Source: Wolfiporia cocos (taxonomy: Eukaryota; Basidiomycota; Agaricomycetes; Polyporales; Phaeolaceae). From it: 64,000 bases of DNA. The notes under the pieces were generated by a model. It was not told where the DNA came from, searched no databases, and worked only from the letters and a program-made list of their open reading frames with translations. The stretch's first letter is position 1. The number at the start of each line of letters is the position of its first letter. The stretch is from the NCBI GenBank assembly GCA_029448655.1, contig JACCLO010000006.1, positions 3,472,001 to 3,536,000 on the forward strand. Direction: 5' to 3'. This document shows, one piece after another, positions 1-11,546 of the stretch. The translations under genes and the position numbers were made by a program.

Positions 1-2
1 TC

Positions 3-119
3 CCATTCCGCATCGAGGCATACACGGACGGACACTCGTGGGCGCGCAGACCAGGGTTCGAGCGGCACCGCGGTGTCAGGGAGGGAGAGGAGCTGACCGA
101 CGACGATTACGAGGATTGA
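3..119 (+). CDS. 3' end of an unidentified protein gene (partial)
   Basis: The first bases hold an open frame of 38 codons ending at TGA 117-119. The predicted tail is charged and strongly acidic at its end (ELTDDDYED), like many soluble eukaryotic C-termini. The gene begins outside the window and converges on NAA20. I do not recognise the family. The frame is short, so it could be chance, but the other two frames give an arginine-rich or early-stopped reading typical of shadow frames. Confidence 0.5.
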   Translation, partial: PFRIEAYTDGHSWARRPGFERHRGVREGEELTDDDYED

Positions 120-611
120 CCGATAGATCCCCTTGCATTTGCAACATCTTCAGTATTTGGTGAGTCTGGTTTTCTTTGCTGTTTCATGGTGCACGCTATG
201 ATGATAGCTTGCCGGGGCCATATGACCCTTCGGAGAGCTCCTATCCTTGTGGACGGGCGTGTTCTCGGGAAGAGGATTGATCAATGTCCGGCGTATGCGC
301 ATGCACTAGTGTAGCGCTATACTGAAACTCAGATGCTCTAACTCGGTCCACCACCAGGAGCACCGCTGACGATTCCCCTTTGCAGAGCCACAAGCATTAC
401 GGGCACCGATAATTTTCTCATCCATAAATATATCGCGCTCTCTTAGCCGCGCATGGACACACACGTAACATCGCTCACGGCTCGCGTCGACACGCCGCCT
501 ATGGTTTGTAACGCGCCACGCCTCTTACGCTTCACACGTTCGGTCTGAGAAGGGATAACATATGTAAGAGCAACGTTAACACTCTCGAAACGCGTGGCAG
601 GTATAATGCTA

Positions 612-1387
612 CTATGATACATCGTGTGCGCTCACCACAATCTCCCGTCCGTTCGTTCGGACAGACCGCCGCATAGGATCCCGCGACAGCGGTTTTCGCA
701 TATCTACCCACCGATAAGCATCGCTCCACATACAAAGACACAAAAAGGTAGAACGTACCGAACGCGTCCTCCTCGTCTTGCGCCGTCCTGCCCAGCCCCA
801 AGCTGCCGTAGTACTCCCTTACCCGCCTGAACACGCTGTACCCGAGCCCCTCGTACATGCCAATGGCGATGTTGTTCGTGCAGCGCACGTAGAGGTCGAC
901 GAAGAACGCGCGATAGCTCTCGTCCGAGACCTGCTCGAGATGGCTCATCATTTTGCGCGCGAGGCCGAGGCGGCGATACTCGGGCGCGACCGAGAGCGCG
1001 GTGACGTGCCCGTGCCATTCCAACCCGGCGCCTTCGGCTTTACCGAGCACTGTGTGGGATTGAAATGCGGTTACGTGGCCGAAGTGCATGGGGACGGAGG
1101 ATGGACGCACTGTATCCCATCATGCGCCCGTTTGGTGATTCCTGCACCGAGCAGAGGTCTGGCCATCTCGCGAGGTAGCTTAGGTAGAAGTTGATGCCAT
1201 ACTAGCCCCAGCACAAACAAGTGAGTTGGCAAGAGTGCAGCACAGTCTCTGCAGCACGCACAGTCTCTGTCCACAAGTCCAAGTTACTACACACATTAGC
1301 GGAGTTTGTGGGCCGCCGGCAGACACAAGCTTACATGTGGTTGAACTTGAAAAGATCAGTGGCTCTGAAGGGGCGGTGTACGCTCAT
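612..1387 (-). CDS. NAA20: NatB N-terminal acetyltransferase catalytic subunit (Naa20/Nat3), complete, 5 exons
   Basis: Naa20 with Naa25 forms NatB, which acetylates nascent proteins starting Met-Asp/Glu/Asn/Gln at the ribosome. Exons on the - strand are 1335-1387, 1262-1286, 1111-1201, 759-1049 and 612-703; introns are 48-60 nt GT-AG and phases close to 183 residues (human protein about 178). The N-terminus has the family pattern MSVHRPFRATDLFKFNHINL. The GNAT core follows: EWHGHVTALSVAPEYRRLGL, whose R-R-x-G-x-A binds acetyl-CoA, then FFVDLYVR and the GYSVFRRVREYY strand. The C-terminus MRKPLSRD is also typical. The 25-nt exon 1262-1286 is easily missed. Identification rests on the full-length match to the Naa20 pattern. 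Confidence 0.95.
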
Positions 1388-1589
1388 AGTATGTGTGGCC
1401 TTGACCGGAGAGTAGCAGGAGGGCGGGAAGAGGAGATGACGAAGCGAGTGCTTGTCGCACCTGCCAATGAGGCGCCCGGGATTTCGCGGAGGTCGCGTCG
1501 ATCTAGATCGTGTCATGTGGCACACAACCTAAGTCATGGACTTTTGCGTGTCTCCTCGCGTTAAAAATTCTTGAACACATCGACTTCTT
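1388..1589. other. Upstream region of NAA20
   Basis: A short intergenic stretch between the NAA20 start and the left edge of the duplicated DUF6533 segment. It presumably carries the NAA20 promoter. I see no clear TATA box or other gene in it. Confidence 0.5.
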
Positions 1590-4130
1590 GCTCTTCGAAG
1601 CTCATAATCTCTCCCTGCTCCTTGTGTGATCAGAATTATTATCGAGCACACTCCACTACATCATTCGTAGTTGCGCAATCATTAGTTTGACCCATCGGAC
1701 TCACGAAGGCGGCGTGCGCTTTCATGCGGCACCAGACCTGCTTTACAAAGACTACCAGAGCTACCCGATCCAGCCCGTACGAGTTGCTATTGTCCTGTCA
1801 AAATCCCGACTCATGTGTTGCAGTAGGCAGTAGTCTTTGGTTCCAGGTTCAATACATACAATATATCCATCTTATGCTACATACTAATGACCTGACACAT
1901 GCGATCATTCTACAAAGCTATGAGATGTGAGCAGCTGATAAATGTCATGAATAGTCACATTCCCATCATGTAGAATCGTCACGGTTGGTCTGGGATTATA
2001 GTATCATCGTTATCGTCATCAGGAGTGAAGTCTATATGACTTGGATCGCCATCATGCATGAAGCGCAGAGTGCGTGATAGGAATTCGATCTCTTCGTCGT
2101 TTTCTGCGGCGTGTACCTCACGAAGGTCCAACGCAAGGCGCGACAGTAGAATAGACGAGAGGCTGATAGTACCAATCAGTGACATCAAACTAGCAGGGAA
2201 AGTATTGCTTACACAGCAGCCCACGTCGTACATATCACAATCAGCTAACGTGTCAATAATTAGTGAGTGTAGAATATGAGGATATGGAACAGCTCACCAA
2301 AGGAATCCGGCCAGTGGCAAGTGCAAATATGTTGATGACGCAGAGGAAGCTGCCAAGACCCTGTCCATCCATAGTGCGATTCTAAGTCAAGGAGCAAACG
2401 CACATAAAACAGATGGCCGCTTAGAGTGAAAAATCAAAATCTCAGCATTGTTATGCTGAACACCCCGAGGAAATAGTACGTACTATCTTTTAAAAGAATA
2501 TCTCCGAGAGTGGACGGTCGATCTCCCAGAGTTACTGCCTTGGTTGTACTTCGACGTGCCGTCTTTATGCACGTGAGCACGAGCACGATAGCATCAGACA
2601 GCAATGAAGCTGCTCTTGCGCCCATTACCCCTGTTTCCCGCCCGGAGGGAGATAGCTAAGCTGAAACAACATAGCATTTTGCAGTTCACTCACAGCTGCA
2701 CATGACGTGTTGTGAGTATGATACTTGGGATTGTGATACAACTACACTTACTCTTCGTAATTTCCATACGGGCCAAGTATGATCAGTGTACACGTCCACG
2801 TTCCATCGATGCCTTTTTGCGTGGGGGAAGTTCTGATGAAGATGTACTATTCCCAAGTCAGTGAGTCATTCACAGAACGTTGTCAATCTGACAACGCACT
2901 ATCCAAATTATTGGACTAAGCAGACCGATGAACAATACTATCACAAAAAGCCATTTTCTTCCTCCATACATAGCATATACTCGTAAGGATGCAAAAACTG
3001 GAGAAGCTCAAGTCAAGGCGATATAGTGGGCTCATGGACATCAAGTGTTTACTTGCCGAGCTCAGCATTACAATCCAATCCAGTCCCATCTGCGCCCACC
3101 GAACGATACGACAGCTGCCCGTGGGTTTTCAGCTTGTAATTGTGTGCATTGTAGCTGTACAGCGTCAGAAACCTCGTACCTCTACCAAATGCTCCACTAA
3201 TGAGAATTTTGATAGCTATTCTATTGTTCACGACATACCTCCATATCTTGCCAACCCCATGTTACCCTTCCCAGAACCTCGAGGAGGGCATTCAATAGTA
3301 TCGGATATCTACACAAGTAGAAGAGAAGTGTGGCGAAAGAAAGATCCGCTTTCCAGATGAACTTGATCTCTCGGTCCAAAGTCAAAAAGTAATCATAGCA
3401 GCCCATAGCTGATAATGATCGGTTCAGCGATAGAAGGACAAAGATTTGGGATTGACATCAGTGATACCTGTTACCGAGAAGAATAGGTAATTTTCAAGAC
3501 ATAAATAATATTCGATCCATCTGCAGTATGCGTCATTGGTTCAGTGTCGCCAAAGACCTTGATCGGAATCAATGACTTACGAGATCTGGACAGCGGTTAG
3601 AGCAGTCATACGACCTATGCAGCAGTTCAATAAAGGCCACGGCTTCAGAGGGGAACTCGTCGACCTTTGTGGGGATACTGATACTCAATATTTATATCAG
3701 TGAGGTCGTTTCGCTGATTCAATGTCATGCAGAGTGCAGTGCGACCCGAGCATGAAGGCAAGTGACCTTACATAGCCAAGTACACCGCAGCAACCCAAGA
3801 TCAATCCAAAATCATCTGGATGCCAGGCAACTACTTCATTGTCAAGCAACTGTCTCGTTCATCATTATATGACAATCACGATAGGTAGGCCGTTCAGACC
3901 GCAGCGGCGCGAGCACGCGCTATCTCAATAGCTGAGTTCATGCCATCGATCTCCGTTCCTCGTGGCGACCATGGCCATGGCATAGGAGTCGCGAACATGT
4001 GATGTGATGTCTCTAACCGATACAAAGCTACGTGTTGTGGATCAAACAACTCAAACGCCTGATTTATATGACGATGACGAGACGCTTTCTTCGACTCGCA
4101 CGCACGTATATAACAATGTGGCGCTATCAA
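1590..4130. repeat. Segmental direct repeat, copy 1 (partner at 39331-43005)
   Basis: From GCTCTTCGAAGCTCA at 1590 the sequence follows that at 39331 through the whole DUF6533 gene and its upstream region to the shared TATAACAATGTG near 4115 and 43000. Both copies have the same orientation. Differences are scattered substitutions, short indels (about 45 bp near 1705 against 39450) and roughly 1 kb extra in copy 2 between about 41760 and 42735. Both encode the same family with mostly conservative changes, so this is a gene-scale duplication and not a transposon. Confidence 0.85.
1979..3850 (-). CDS. DUF6533-family multi-pass membrane protein, copy 1
   Basis: An intron-rich gene for an Agaricomycete-type integral membrane protein of unknown function. 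The hallmark exon (3239-3408) reads CYDYFLTLDREIKFIWK, the DUF6533 signature. Further exons encode CRIVRWAQMGLDWIVMLSSA (about 3045-3107), YAMYGGRKWLFVIVLFIGLL (about 2900-2985), CTLIILGPYGNYEE (about 2750-2795), a long exon with DAIVLVLTCIKTARRS and DILLKDSTYYF (about 2470-2690), a membrane segment near 2300-2360, then 2213-2244 and 1979-2189. The last carries LLSRLALDLREVHA and an acidic tail. Splice phases of the last two exons close; the 5' exons upstream of 3408 (possibly near 3600-3660 and 3770-3850) and the start codon are not resolved. The gene is transcribed toward NAA20. Confidence 0.8.
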
Positions 4131-4462
4131 TGTTCATTCCATGGGCGGGTTGGCAAATCACGATATACTGATAAGCGGATAACCGCCCATTTATGAGGAT
4201 ACAAAAGGGTGAATGCCATGCCAATCGTTATCATCGATCATCGGTAAAGACACCCTGACTCCTCGGAGTCGAGCTACGATCCCTTCAACTCCAGATCTTG
4301 GACCAAAAATATTGAGTCACAGCTGCTCAGGTGTTGCCACCAGGTTGTCCTTAACGGATATTGATGATTCTCCACTCTGTTCTCTGTTTCATGCATCATA
4401 CGTGTGTCGTGAAGAATAGCGTACGATACGCGCCGTAATCCTCAGGGAAAATCCTAGCACAG

Positions 4463-5583
4463 CTATTTAACGTCTTCGTACCTCTCTGCTGCGGCAGCAT
4501 GCAATGCAGCCATTGAGCGTCGTAATCTATAGTAGGTTGATCAACACAACATGATTCGTTGCGCATGCAAATGTTGAGCTCATACCTCATCTGCTCCTCG
4601 TAGTACTCGCGTATCTCACGATACCGTTGCAAACGCAGCCGCTTATGCAAAATCACAAGCATCATAATGATCGTTGCCATCGCTTCAAAGGCATGAATGT
4701 GAGATACTTTGCTTACTTAGCTCTGACTGACACACCTGCGACGACGCTGAATGCAGTCACCACAAACTGCCACGCAGAGACGTGAAACGGCATCGAGGGA
4801 GGGCTGGCGCAAGTACCTGATGTTCCGCAACTGTACTATACTCACGTGAGGGTTGCACCGCGCTGTTCAACGTATTATCGCATACCGTTTGACATTCGCG
4901 GTCTGCATCGCACACCTCTCCCAGAGCTTTGGTAGGAATGCATTGTGTGCTGCTCCTATCGCAGTATAGCTTCGGAGTCTGGCAGTTGTCGCGTGTGATC
5001 GTGTTGCTGTATTGCTGCCCGGTTGGCCCGATGTCGATGTAGGTGACGTCATCGATAATGCAGGTCTGTCCCAGCGATGCATTTGCATACCTAATTGTAG
5101 CGTCAGACATGATTATTAGTGGCCAGAATGGACGCAAACCCACGTGCAGGTCGACCGCAAACACAGCGAGCCGTTGAAATTCTGGTTGCTTGCCAGCTCG
5201 TGCCAGTCTGGCGGTGGCGCGCACTGGTCGTCCCTGTTCAACTGGCACGCTTGACCCGGGGCAAGCAGTGGCTTGCATCCGCTGCCCTCGTCCGGGCAGA
5301 AGCTCCCACGGGAGCACAGTGGAGGGAGCGACGCACTGTTGTTGTACCCGAAAGGAAACTCGTCCCGTCGGCAGGTGCGCGGTTGGCAAGTGCCATTCGA
5401 TGAACCAGCGGAGGATGGAGAGCAGAAAGTCGTATCGTCGCAGTCACTGAGGAACTTGTGGGATGCAGGGTCGCTGTGGTCATCAGCGGTTGAACAGGAT
5501 CCCCCCTGTGTAACTTCTCCGCACAGTGCGATATTCTGCGCTAGGAAGCTAAACGAGACAGCCAGCAGCATTGCACCGTGCAT
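4463..5583 (-). CDS. Secretory-pathway cysteine-rich single-pass membrane protein, 5 exons
   Basis: Exons 5144-5583, 4886-5090, 4736-4835, 4586-4682 and 4463-4526 give 301 residues with closed phases. Residues 1-20 are a signal peptide (AMLLAVSFSFLAQ). A long lumenal part is rich in paired cysteines: CDDTTFC, GTCQPRTCRRDEFPFGY, RGSFCPDEGSGC, CQLNRDDQC, DRECQTYSCGTSGTC. A membrane helix (WQFVVTAFSVVAAMATIIMM) is followed by a short basic cytosolic tail, HKRLRLQRYREIREYYEEQM. The architecture resembles a protein conserved across basidiomycetes with no assigned role; I do not know its function. All introns are 49-59 nt. The EGF-like cysteine spacing suggests a disulfide-bonded surface protein, which is inference. 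Confidence 0.88.
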
Positions 5584-6104
5584 TGCGAAGCTGTTAAATG
5601 ACCAAGGATCGCTGCCCGCAATCGATGATCAGAGAGATTGGCCGACCGCCTGAATCATAATGTTGACAACATGCGCTAGCTGGGCTGACATTACAGAGTA
5701 GACCACGAGTACCAGTCATCATACTGAGAGCTAGGAGTACACGAATGGCACGGAAACAGTTTTGAGTGGGACTGCCAGAGTATGTATATTGCCTGCCCTA
5801 GGGTTTGAGCAGATCGCCACAGTAGCCTAGTGTGCATTATAACGCGAGCCAAAAAGAACGTTGGATAGGTGTGGAGAGGGCGGCAGGCATTTACTATCCA
5901 CAGTGTCGATCCCATGTGACTGACGTAACAGAACACAATGAGCCACAGAGGGTATACCAGCGCTTAGCAGGATATAGACCTTGAACATTGTGGCCCTCGA
6001 CTAATGGTGATGTAAGGATGATGATTGGATTCCACAGCAAGATAGGCACAGAAAAAGACAAAGCACGGAAGCATTGGAACACAGCAGATGAATGGCCCGT
6101 GTAA
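5584..6104. other. Intergenic stretch
   Basis: About 520 bases between two - strand genes, containing the promoter of the cysteine-rich protein gene. Short open frames here show no family resemblance, and I see no repeat. Confidence 0.4.
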
Positions 6105-6633
6105 TCAGAGGAATATAGGAGGTGATATGTTCTCAGGATCGGCCTCACGACGTCTTTGGACCGTCACATTGAGCTGCCCGTCAGATTCCAGATGCACCCG
6201 TATGGAGGCCATATCCACGTCTTGTGGAGTGAAGGCGATCTCCCATTCATGATGCGCTGCATATCCATGGACCAATATGGTCAAATTATCAACGCCTTGC
6301 GTCATAAAACTAGAAGCACTTACAATCTTGCTCCAGGTGCCACGCATCCACCACAATCGCAAGGCGGCACCCGCGTTTGGCGTACACTGTCACCATTTCG
6401 GGAGATAGGCCTTCCCGTAGATGCGCGATGAACTTGTATTCTGAGGGCGATGTCCGCAGGCACATGGGTGCTTGCGAGCTACGGCGGGAGTGGGCAAGAG
6501 GTGACTCGGGGACGGGAGAACATGAATGGGAGCTGACTGAGGGTGGGATGAAGAGCGGAGCTAGGAGCGGGAGTCTTGATCTGCGTATAGGTGGCACCGG
6601 TGGGCTTGCATATGCCGTGATATTCTCGTCCAT
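6105..6633 (-). CDS. Probable HSP20/alpha-crystallin-like protein, 2 exons
   Basis: Exons 6324-6633 and 6105-6256, joined across a GTAAGT...TGCAG intron, give 153 residues. An N-terminal proline/serine-rich segment is followed by an alternating beta-strand region: EYKFIAHLREGLSPEMVTVY, RLAIVVDAWHLEQD, HHEWEIAFTPQDVDM, then SIRVHLESDGQLNVTVQRR. The last element fits the alpha-crystallin pattern of a strand, acidic turn, DGxLxVxVxRR. This suggests a small heat-shock-like chaperone fold. The assignment is by pattern only; a CS-domain protein is the alternative. A long + strand frame overlaps it (6377-7204) but has shadow-frame composition. Confidence 0.6.
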
Positions 6634-7881
6634 CGAGGATAAAGTAATGAGGGAGGTGAGAGATAGGGCGGAAGACGAAGACGATACCAGCGCTTCAGGA
6701 AAGTGGCCTACACGGAGGACAGAAGGCACGACCGCCCTCGATAATGAGGAGGACAAACGGCGCGAAGGAAGCGACATGAAGCTCGACAGACTGCATCTCC
6801 TTTTTGAAGCAGGGCGCGTGGAAGGAATGAGCGTCTGCATTGGAGGGCGTAGGGTCATGCTGTGCGATGCGGCTCGTGGCGAACAGGTCGCTGCGATATT
6901 TGCCAGATCGACGCATGCATCGCCGGGGGAAGGCGCCAACGCCAAACCAGGAACATTGTCTATTAGCACAAAGAAACCGAGTAAGATCCAGGCGTTCCAA
7001 TCAGTAAAGTTGTGTGGCGCACCTTTGAACGACCTCGCATGTCTGGGGCGTAAAGGTTTACTGGACAGTCTAGCATGTGTGCCCTGCGATACCTTGATCG
7101 ATGCAGTGCAGGTAGCGAGTGGCGGAGCGACATTAGTGGAAGAACTAGCACAGTCCAGAGCGCTTGTGCTCAGACTGGCACTTAAGCTGCACAAAGCACC
7201 GTGACAAGTGAGAGGGCGAAGTCTGGTAGTGCAGTAGACAGACATGAGGGCTTGAAAAATGTACGACCAGCGTATGAGGAACCACTGAGGTGGTAGAACA
7301 GGTTAAACGGGTGTTGTCCTATTAATACAGCAGGGGTCAGCCCCCGAACCGTGTGGCACACCAGTGTCACAACGAAACAAATCGAGGCCAGCGGTTTGAA
7401 TACTAATCTGTGCCACCGGGCATATGCATTGACACGAAGGTACAACGCGGGCGATAGATAGTCTATATGCAGGTCATGAGACGGTTTTTGGGACCTTCTT
7501 GAATACCAATTGCCGTGTTCTTGCATATCGGCACGGAGACAGACAGACGCGGGAAAACGGCTGCACCACAATGGTCATTGCACAGGCGATCATCATCGAT
7601 CCGGAGTTTGCCGCGATCGCTACGCATCAGTGCATCAGCAATAGTCGCAGTCCTGCGTATCCTCGTGCAAGGCGGCCTTCGTCGAGCATGGATCAGTACT
7701 CATTGCAGTAAGCTCCGCATGGTCATGCGAGAACTTGTCCTCCAAAACATGTCCTCATATTATAGCTCACGATCCTTGGTTCATTGCAGGAGAAGAGCCC
7801 ATTGCATATTGACACCAAGTACATCAGCCGCAAGTCGTACATGTGAGGATAACGGAGGGAGAACACGCGAAAAGATGAAGA
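6634..7881. other. Unresolved region, possible membrane-protein remnants on the - strand
   Basis: Frames on the - strand contain hydrophobic stretches (WNAWILLGFFVLIDNVPG near 6970; RLVFKPLASICFVVTLVCH near 7380) that could be exons or relics of a multi-pass protein, but no splice chain or start could be built. The + strand frame to 7204 has no domain I recognise. Treated as unassigned. Confidence 0.3.
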
Positions 7882-9182
7882 TTAGGCCGTTTCTTGAGGA
7901 CGCGCCACCAACTTTACCCCGCTTACAGCATCATTCTTCAACCTGTCCAGCCCGCCTACGATGCCCTCTAATCCCCTTGGCAATACCTCAACACGATTCG
8001 GCTACGCATGTGAGTTCTAGACGCTATCAAATGTCACAGCTAACTAGTCGACGCACCTGAATCGCGCCCTTCTCCAGCAACCTTGTGAGTCTCTTGTACA
8101 GAGCGGATCCAACCTTCCGGTTTTCCGGAGGAAAGTTCACTTGCCCGAATACCTTTACAATATGTTTTCCGTCTTCGTTCGCGCTGTTTATGCTGGAAAA
8201 AAGAACAATCGCGAGGCATCCTCCAGGAGACAAGAGCTCGTAAGCAGCATTCTGCGTCTCGGGAAGTGATATAGCATCAAATATAACTTCGAGTGGCTTA
8301 GAGGTGATCTGTCTAATGCTCGATTGAAGTTCTGCAAAAGACAAGTGTCGATCCACCACATGAGTGGCTCCAAGGGACTGTAGGAAAGCCGTGTTATGGA
8401 GAGATGCAGTTGTTATAATGGGAGAGAAGCCAGAGAGTTTCGCGAGTTGCAGCGCTAGGACAGATGAGTTCGTATTGATTAGTTATGATTCACGATGTCT
8501 AGATACGCACCATACTGCCCCACAGAGCTAGATGCTCCGAAGATCAAAACCGATTTACCTGCGTACTTATTACGACCGCCTTCTTCCCATGGTGGGAAGA
8601 GCCCAACACTACCCCGCTCAAGCGGATCAATATCCTTCGGAATGCTCTCTGTGTATAATCCTAGGGCAGCGGTACCCAATCCAACAGGAATTGTCGACGC
8701 TTGCTCGAAACTGATACTGGCTGGTATCTGTGGAGAGCTATCAGAACAAACGGTCACTGAGCGGGTAATTACTTTCCTTCGCAGTAACATCTGCATTTGC
8801 GAGGGTGTACTGCTGAAACCCACCGCAATTGTTATCGAACACACCCTGAGTGAAACTTTCGTGGGAGGTCTGGTGATGTACCGTGGGGAGAGTATTGTAT
8901 CGTGACTCACACTCTGTCGCCAACAGAAAATCCTTCTACGCCATCCCCGATGGCTTCAACAGTCCCGGAAATATCCATCCCGAGAACAATCGGAAAATCC
9001 TGCACGATAATTCCGCGTGTCTGGATCTGCCAGTCGACAGGGTTAAGCGCGCATGCATGCACTTTGAGAAGGAGTTGTCCCTTCTGGGGTCTAGGAATAG
9101 GGATGGAAGACAGTACGAAAGAGCCGAGCCTCGAAGGTAAGACCAAAGCCTTCTGCAACTGCGATGAAGACAGGGAAGACAT
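7882..9182 (-). CDS. ToxD-like MDR-superfamily enoyl reductase/dehydrogenase A, 5 exons with a displaced splice site
   Basis: A zinc-independent medium-chain reductase: N-terminal GroES-like substrate domain and C-terminal NAD(P)H Rossmann domain. Exons are 8911-9182, 8773-8855 (or 8777-8855), 8511-8720 (or 8511-8727), 8057-8454 and 7882-8001. Motifs are KVHACALNPVDWQIQ, LGMDISGTVEAIGDGVEGF, SISFEQASTIPVGLGTAALG, the nucleotide-binding [22 protein letters not shown]-type helix, and the C-terminal LVARPQETA. The expected donor after codon AAG 8777 reads GA in place of GT; using GTAATT at 8772 with the next AG (8721) keeps the frame and gives 360 residues. Substrate is unknown; relatives act on polyketide or quinone-type enones. 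Paralogues C and D share intron positions. Confidence 0.85.
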
Positions 9183-10327
9183 TTATTCGTTGGATCGAAT
9201 CTACGGTTCTGCGCTACTGCGAGGAATGTACGTGCTCCATCTCACCCTTTTAACCCAATGCCTGCAGATGAGTAAGCACATCAGTTTGCAACGGGATGGT
9301 GGTGCATTCGTATTCTTGGACGAGCGAAACATCTGAGTCATTTGCCGACTGAACGGGATTTATAAGCAGCGAGAGGCAGTGAAGGTGATTCCAGACGCCC
9401 TCAATCGCGACGCACATTTAATCAGCAGAAGATTTAGTCACAACCGGTTTTCAGTACTGATATTGTTGCAGAGATGGTGAGTATCACATGGCGATGCCGG
9501 ATTATAATCTGGTGGCGTAATAACTGTGCGTCAAAAACTTGCAATTATCTGTACAAAGAATGTATGATATGGTAGAATAAAGAGTTAGCGTTGTATAAAT
9601 AGCTAGGCTGAAGTCGGGGCCGGTGCCGCGCGATACATCACGATATTGGATGAGACGAATGTGGCAATTCCATGGCCGCAGGGGTGAATCTCCGGTATAG
9701 AATAGTCGAACAGTAGGTACAAATTGGCGACGAGCCACCCTGATCGCGTTTTGGGTATATGCACTTTCAGCGAAACAAACCACCCGCTAGCTTGCCCGCT
9801 CGGGCCTCAGGCCTCAGCGCTCAGCATGGCCTCAGCACGGCCTCAGCTCGCCATCGCAATGGCCGCAGACCCAAAATTGCAACAATAGACAGCACCACTG
9901 TCGCTGAGTCTGGATTTCATTGTAAGTGGTCAAGTCCGACGAACAAGTGACGTAGATCTATTGGTACGCCACCACATTCGGCTATGGGGGCGCTATGAGC
10001 TGAGCCACTGAATCCATCTCCCATGATCAGGCGCTGAACAACCGTTCAAGCAGGGAAAACAGCGCGCTGCCTTATCTGAACGAACCACAGGAAGAGATTG
10101 TGAGCTGCTACCAGTGATACTAATTTGCAGGGATTGATAACAGGCTGCACGTTATGTCTATATCGCGTAGTATCTGAAGGAGGCGCAGACAAACGCAAAA
10201 CGAGGATTTTCAATCCGTCAGGGAACTATACACCGCTCGGAAATTTGCGGGCTGCTCTTACGGCAAGTGACATCGAATGAAATGCGAAGGAAGCAACGAT
10301 GATCTAAGATATAGATCACGCTGTCTC
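9183..10327. other. Gene-poor stretch with a short minisatellite
   Basis: About 1.1 kb upstream of reductase A. No frame with recognisable protein content. It contains the GGCCTCAGC-type repeat described separately. Confidence 0.4.
9803..9849. repeat. Short GGCCTCAGC minisatellite
   Basis: Five imperfect copies of a 9-10 bp unit related to GGCCTCAGC lie head to tail. No coding role is apparent. Confidence 0.7.
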
Positions 10328-10773
10328 CTAAGGGCGAACTACGAGCCTCACGCCGCTCACCGCGTCATTCTTCATCTTGCCCAACCCGGTATTCATCTTG
10401 CCCAACCCGGTTTCTAGTCCTCCCGTTCCCGGCAGCACTTCGAAGCGGTTTGGCTACAACAAATACACCGTTAGCTACTTGTGCAGCAGAGTGTCTTGTA
10501 TCCTTGAACCTGGATATCGTCTTCCTCTAGGAGGCTCGTGAGTTGCTAATATAGAGCGAATCCAACCTTCCGACTTTCCGGAGGGAAGTTAACTTGTCGA
10601 ACTGCCATTACGATGCGCTTTCTGATGCTGTTGAGTCCAATATTCAAGTTCCCCTTGGGCCAAAGCACGAGAACAAGACAACCTTCCTGCGCGAGAAGTT
10701 GGTACGCTCCATTCTGCGTATCAGGGAGGGATATGGCGTCGAAGATAAGTTCAAGCGGCTTTGAAGTGATCTG
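10328..10773 (-). pseudogene. Truncated enoyl-reductase relic (copy B)
   Basis: Only the 3' part of a reductase gene survives. From about 10773 it reads QITSKPLELIFDAISLPDTQ..., matching exon 4 of gene A, then FPPESRKVGFALY followed by an in-frame TAG where gene A has AAG (Lys). The frame continues past the stop as QLTSLLEEDDIQ to a splice donor. The last exon (10328-10453) begins PNRFEVLP and ends GVRLVVRP. It carries a 21-bp tandem duplication at about 10387-10428. The N-terminal GroES domain and the nucleotide-binding exon are absent. The sequence above 10780 does not match the family. Confidence 0.8.
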
Positions 10774-11546
10774 GCTAGTACCGATCTTTATCCGCATTGT
10801 AGTATCGCAGCATAATATCCTACAGCACTTGATTCGGAGGTCCTCGGGCCGAATCCTCTGCGGATGACTGCTGCGTCTAACATAGTGCCTTAGATTGGGA
10901 TGCAGCTTGAGTATACCTTGACGTTCTATGGGGGCATCTTCCATGTTGTTGCCAAAGTGTTCTGCCCGAAGCTTAATACCGGGTTTAGTATCCTGAATGA
11001 TACCTGGCAGCAAGAAACTAAGATACAATTCGCAATTGACGACAATCATGCTTAGGTTTTCTCCTTGGAGGAGATACAATTTCTGGAACGAGCAGTGGTG
11101 GAGTATGGGCACCATCAACACTTCACGGCGCTTACGAGACAAGCGCACCTGTGTAGCTCAGTCAGTTCGATAGTATGCTCTACGTTAGATTTTGGTGAGG
11201 GAGCTCACATGTTTGCCGTGCCACCACAATCCGAATCGTGCCATGGTCGATGAATCATTCTCAAGATCTCAAAGCTCTGCAGTGGGGGCAAATACGCCAG
11301 TCCCTATATTCTCGAGTCATCCAATAGCGAAGTCTGACCAGATACCAGATACTACTATCGGGGAGCCTACGTCACACGGCCACACGGCCAGAGCTGTGGG
11401 CGAAGCGCAGCGTTCGCACTGCCACGGACTCGTTCCTGAAACGCTCGGTCATTCGACTGATCACGTGCTTGCGGCTCCGACTTCCGACTCCGATTCACGG
11501 AGCAGGACTGAAGTAATATCTCATATCCTCCAACACGACCACCATT

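Noticed and set aside
6377..7204. 275-codon + strand open frame
   Set aside because: It overlaps the better supported HSP20-like gene, has no domain or hydrophobic core, and looks like an antisense shadow.
11150..11215. tRNA-like D-arm sequence (TAGCTCAGTCAGTTCGATAG)
   Set aside because: No anticodon stem, T-arm or acceptor pairing follows.
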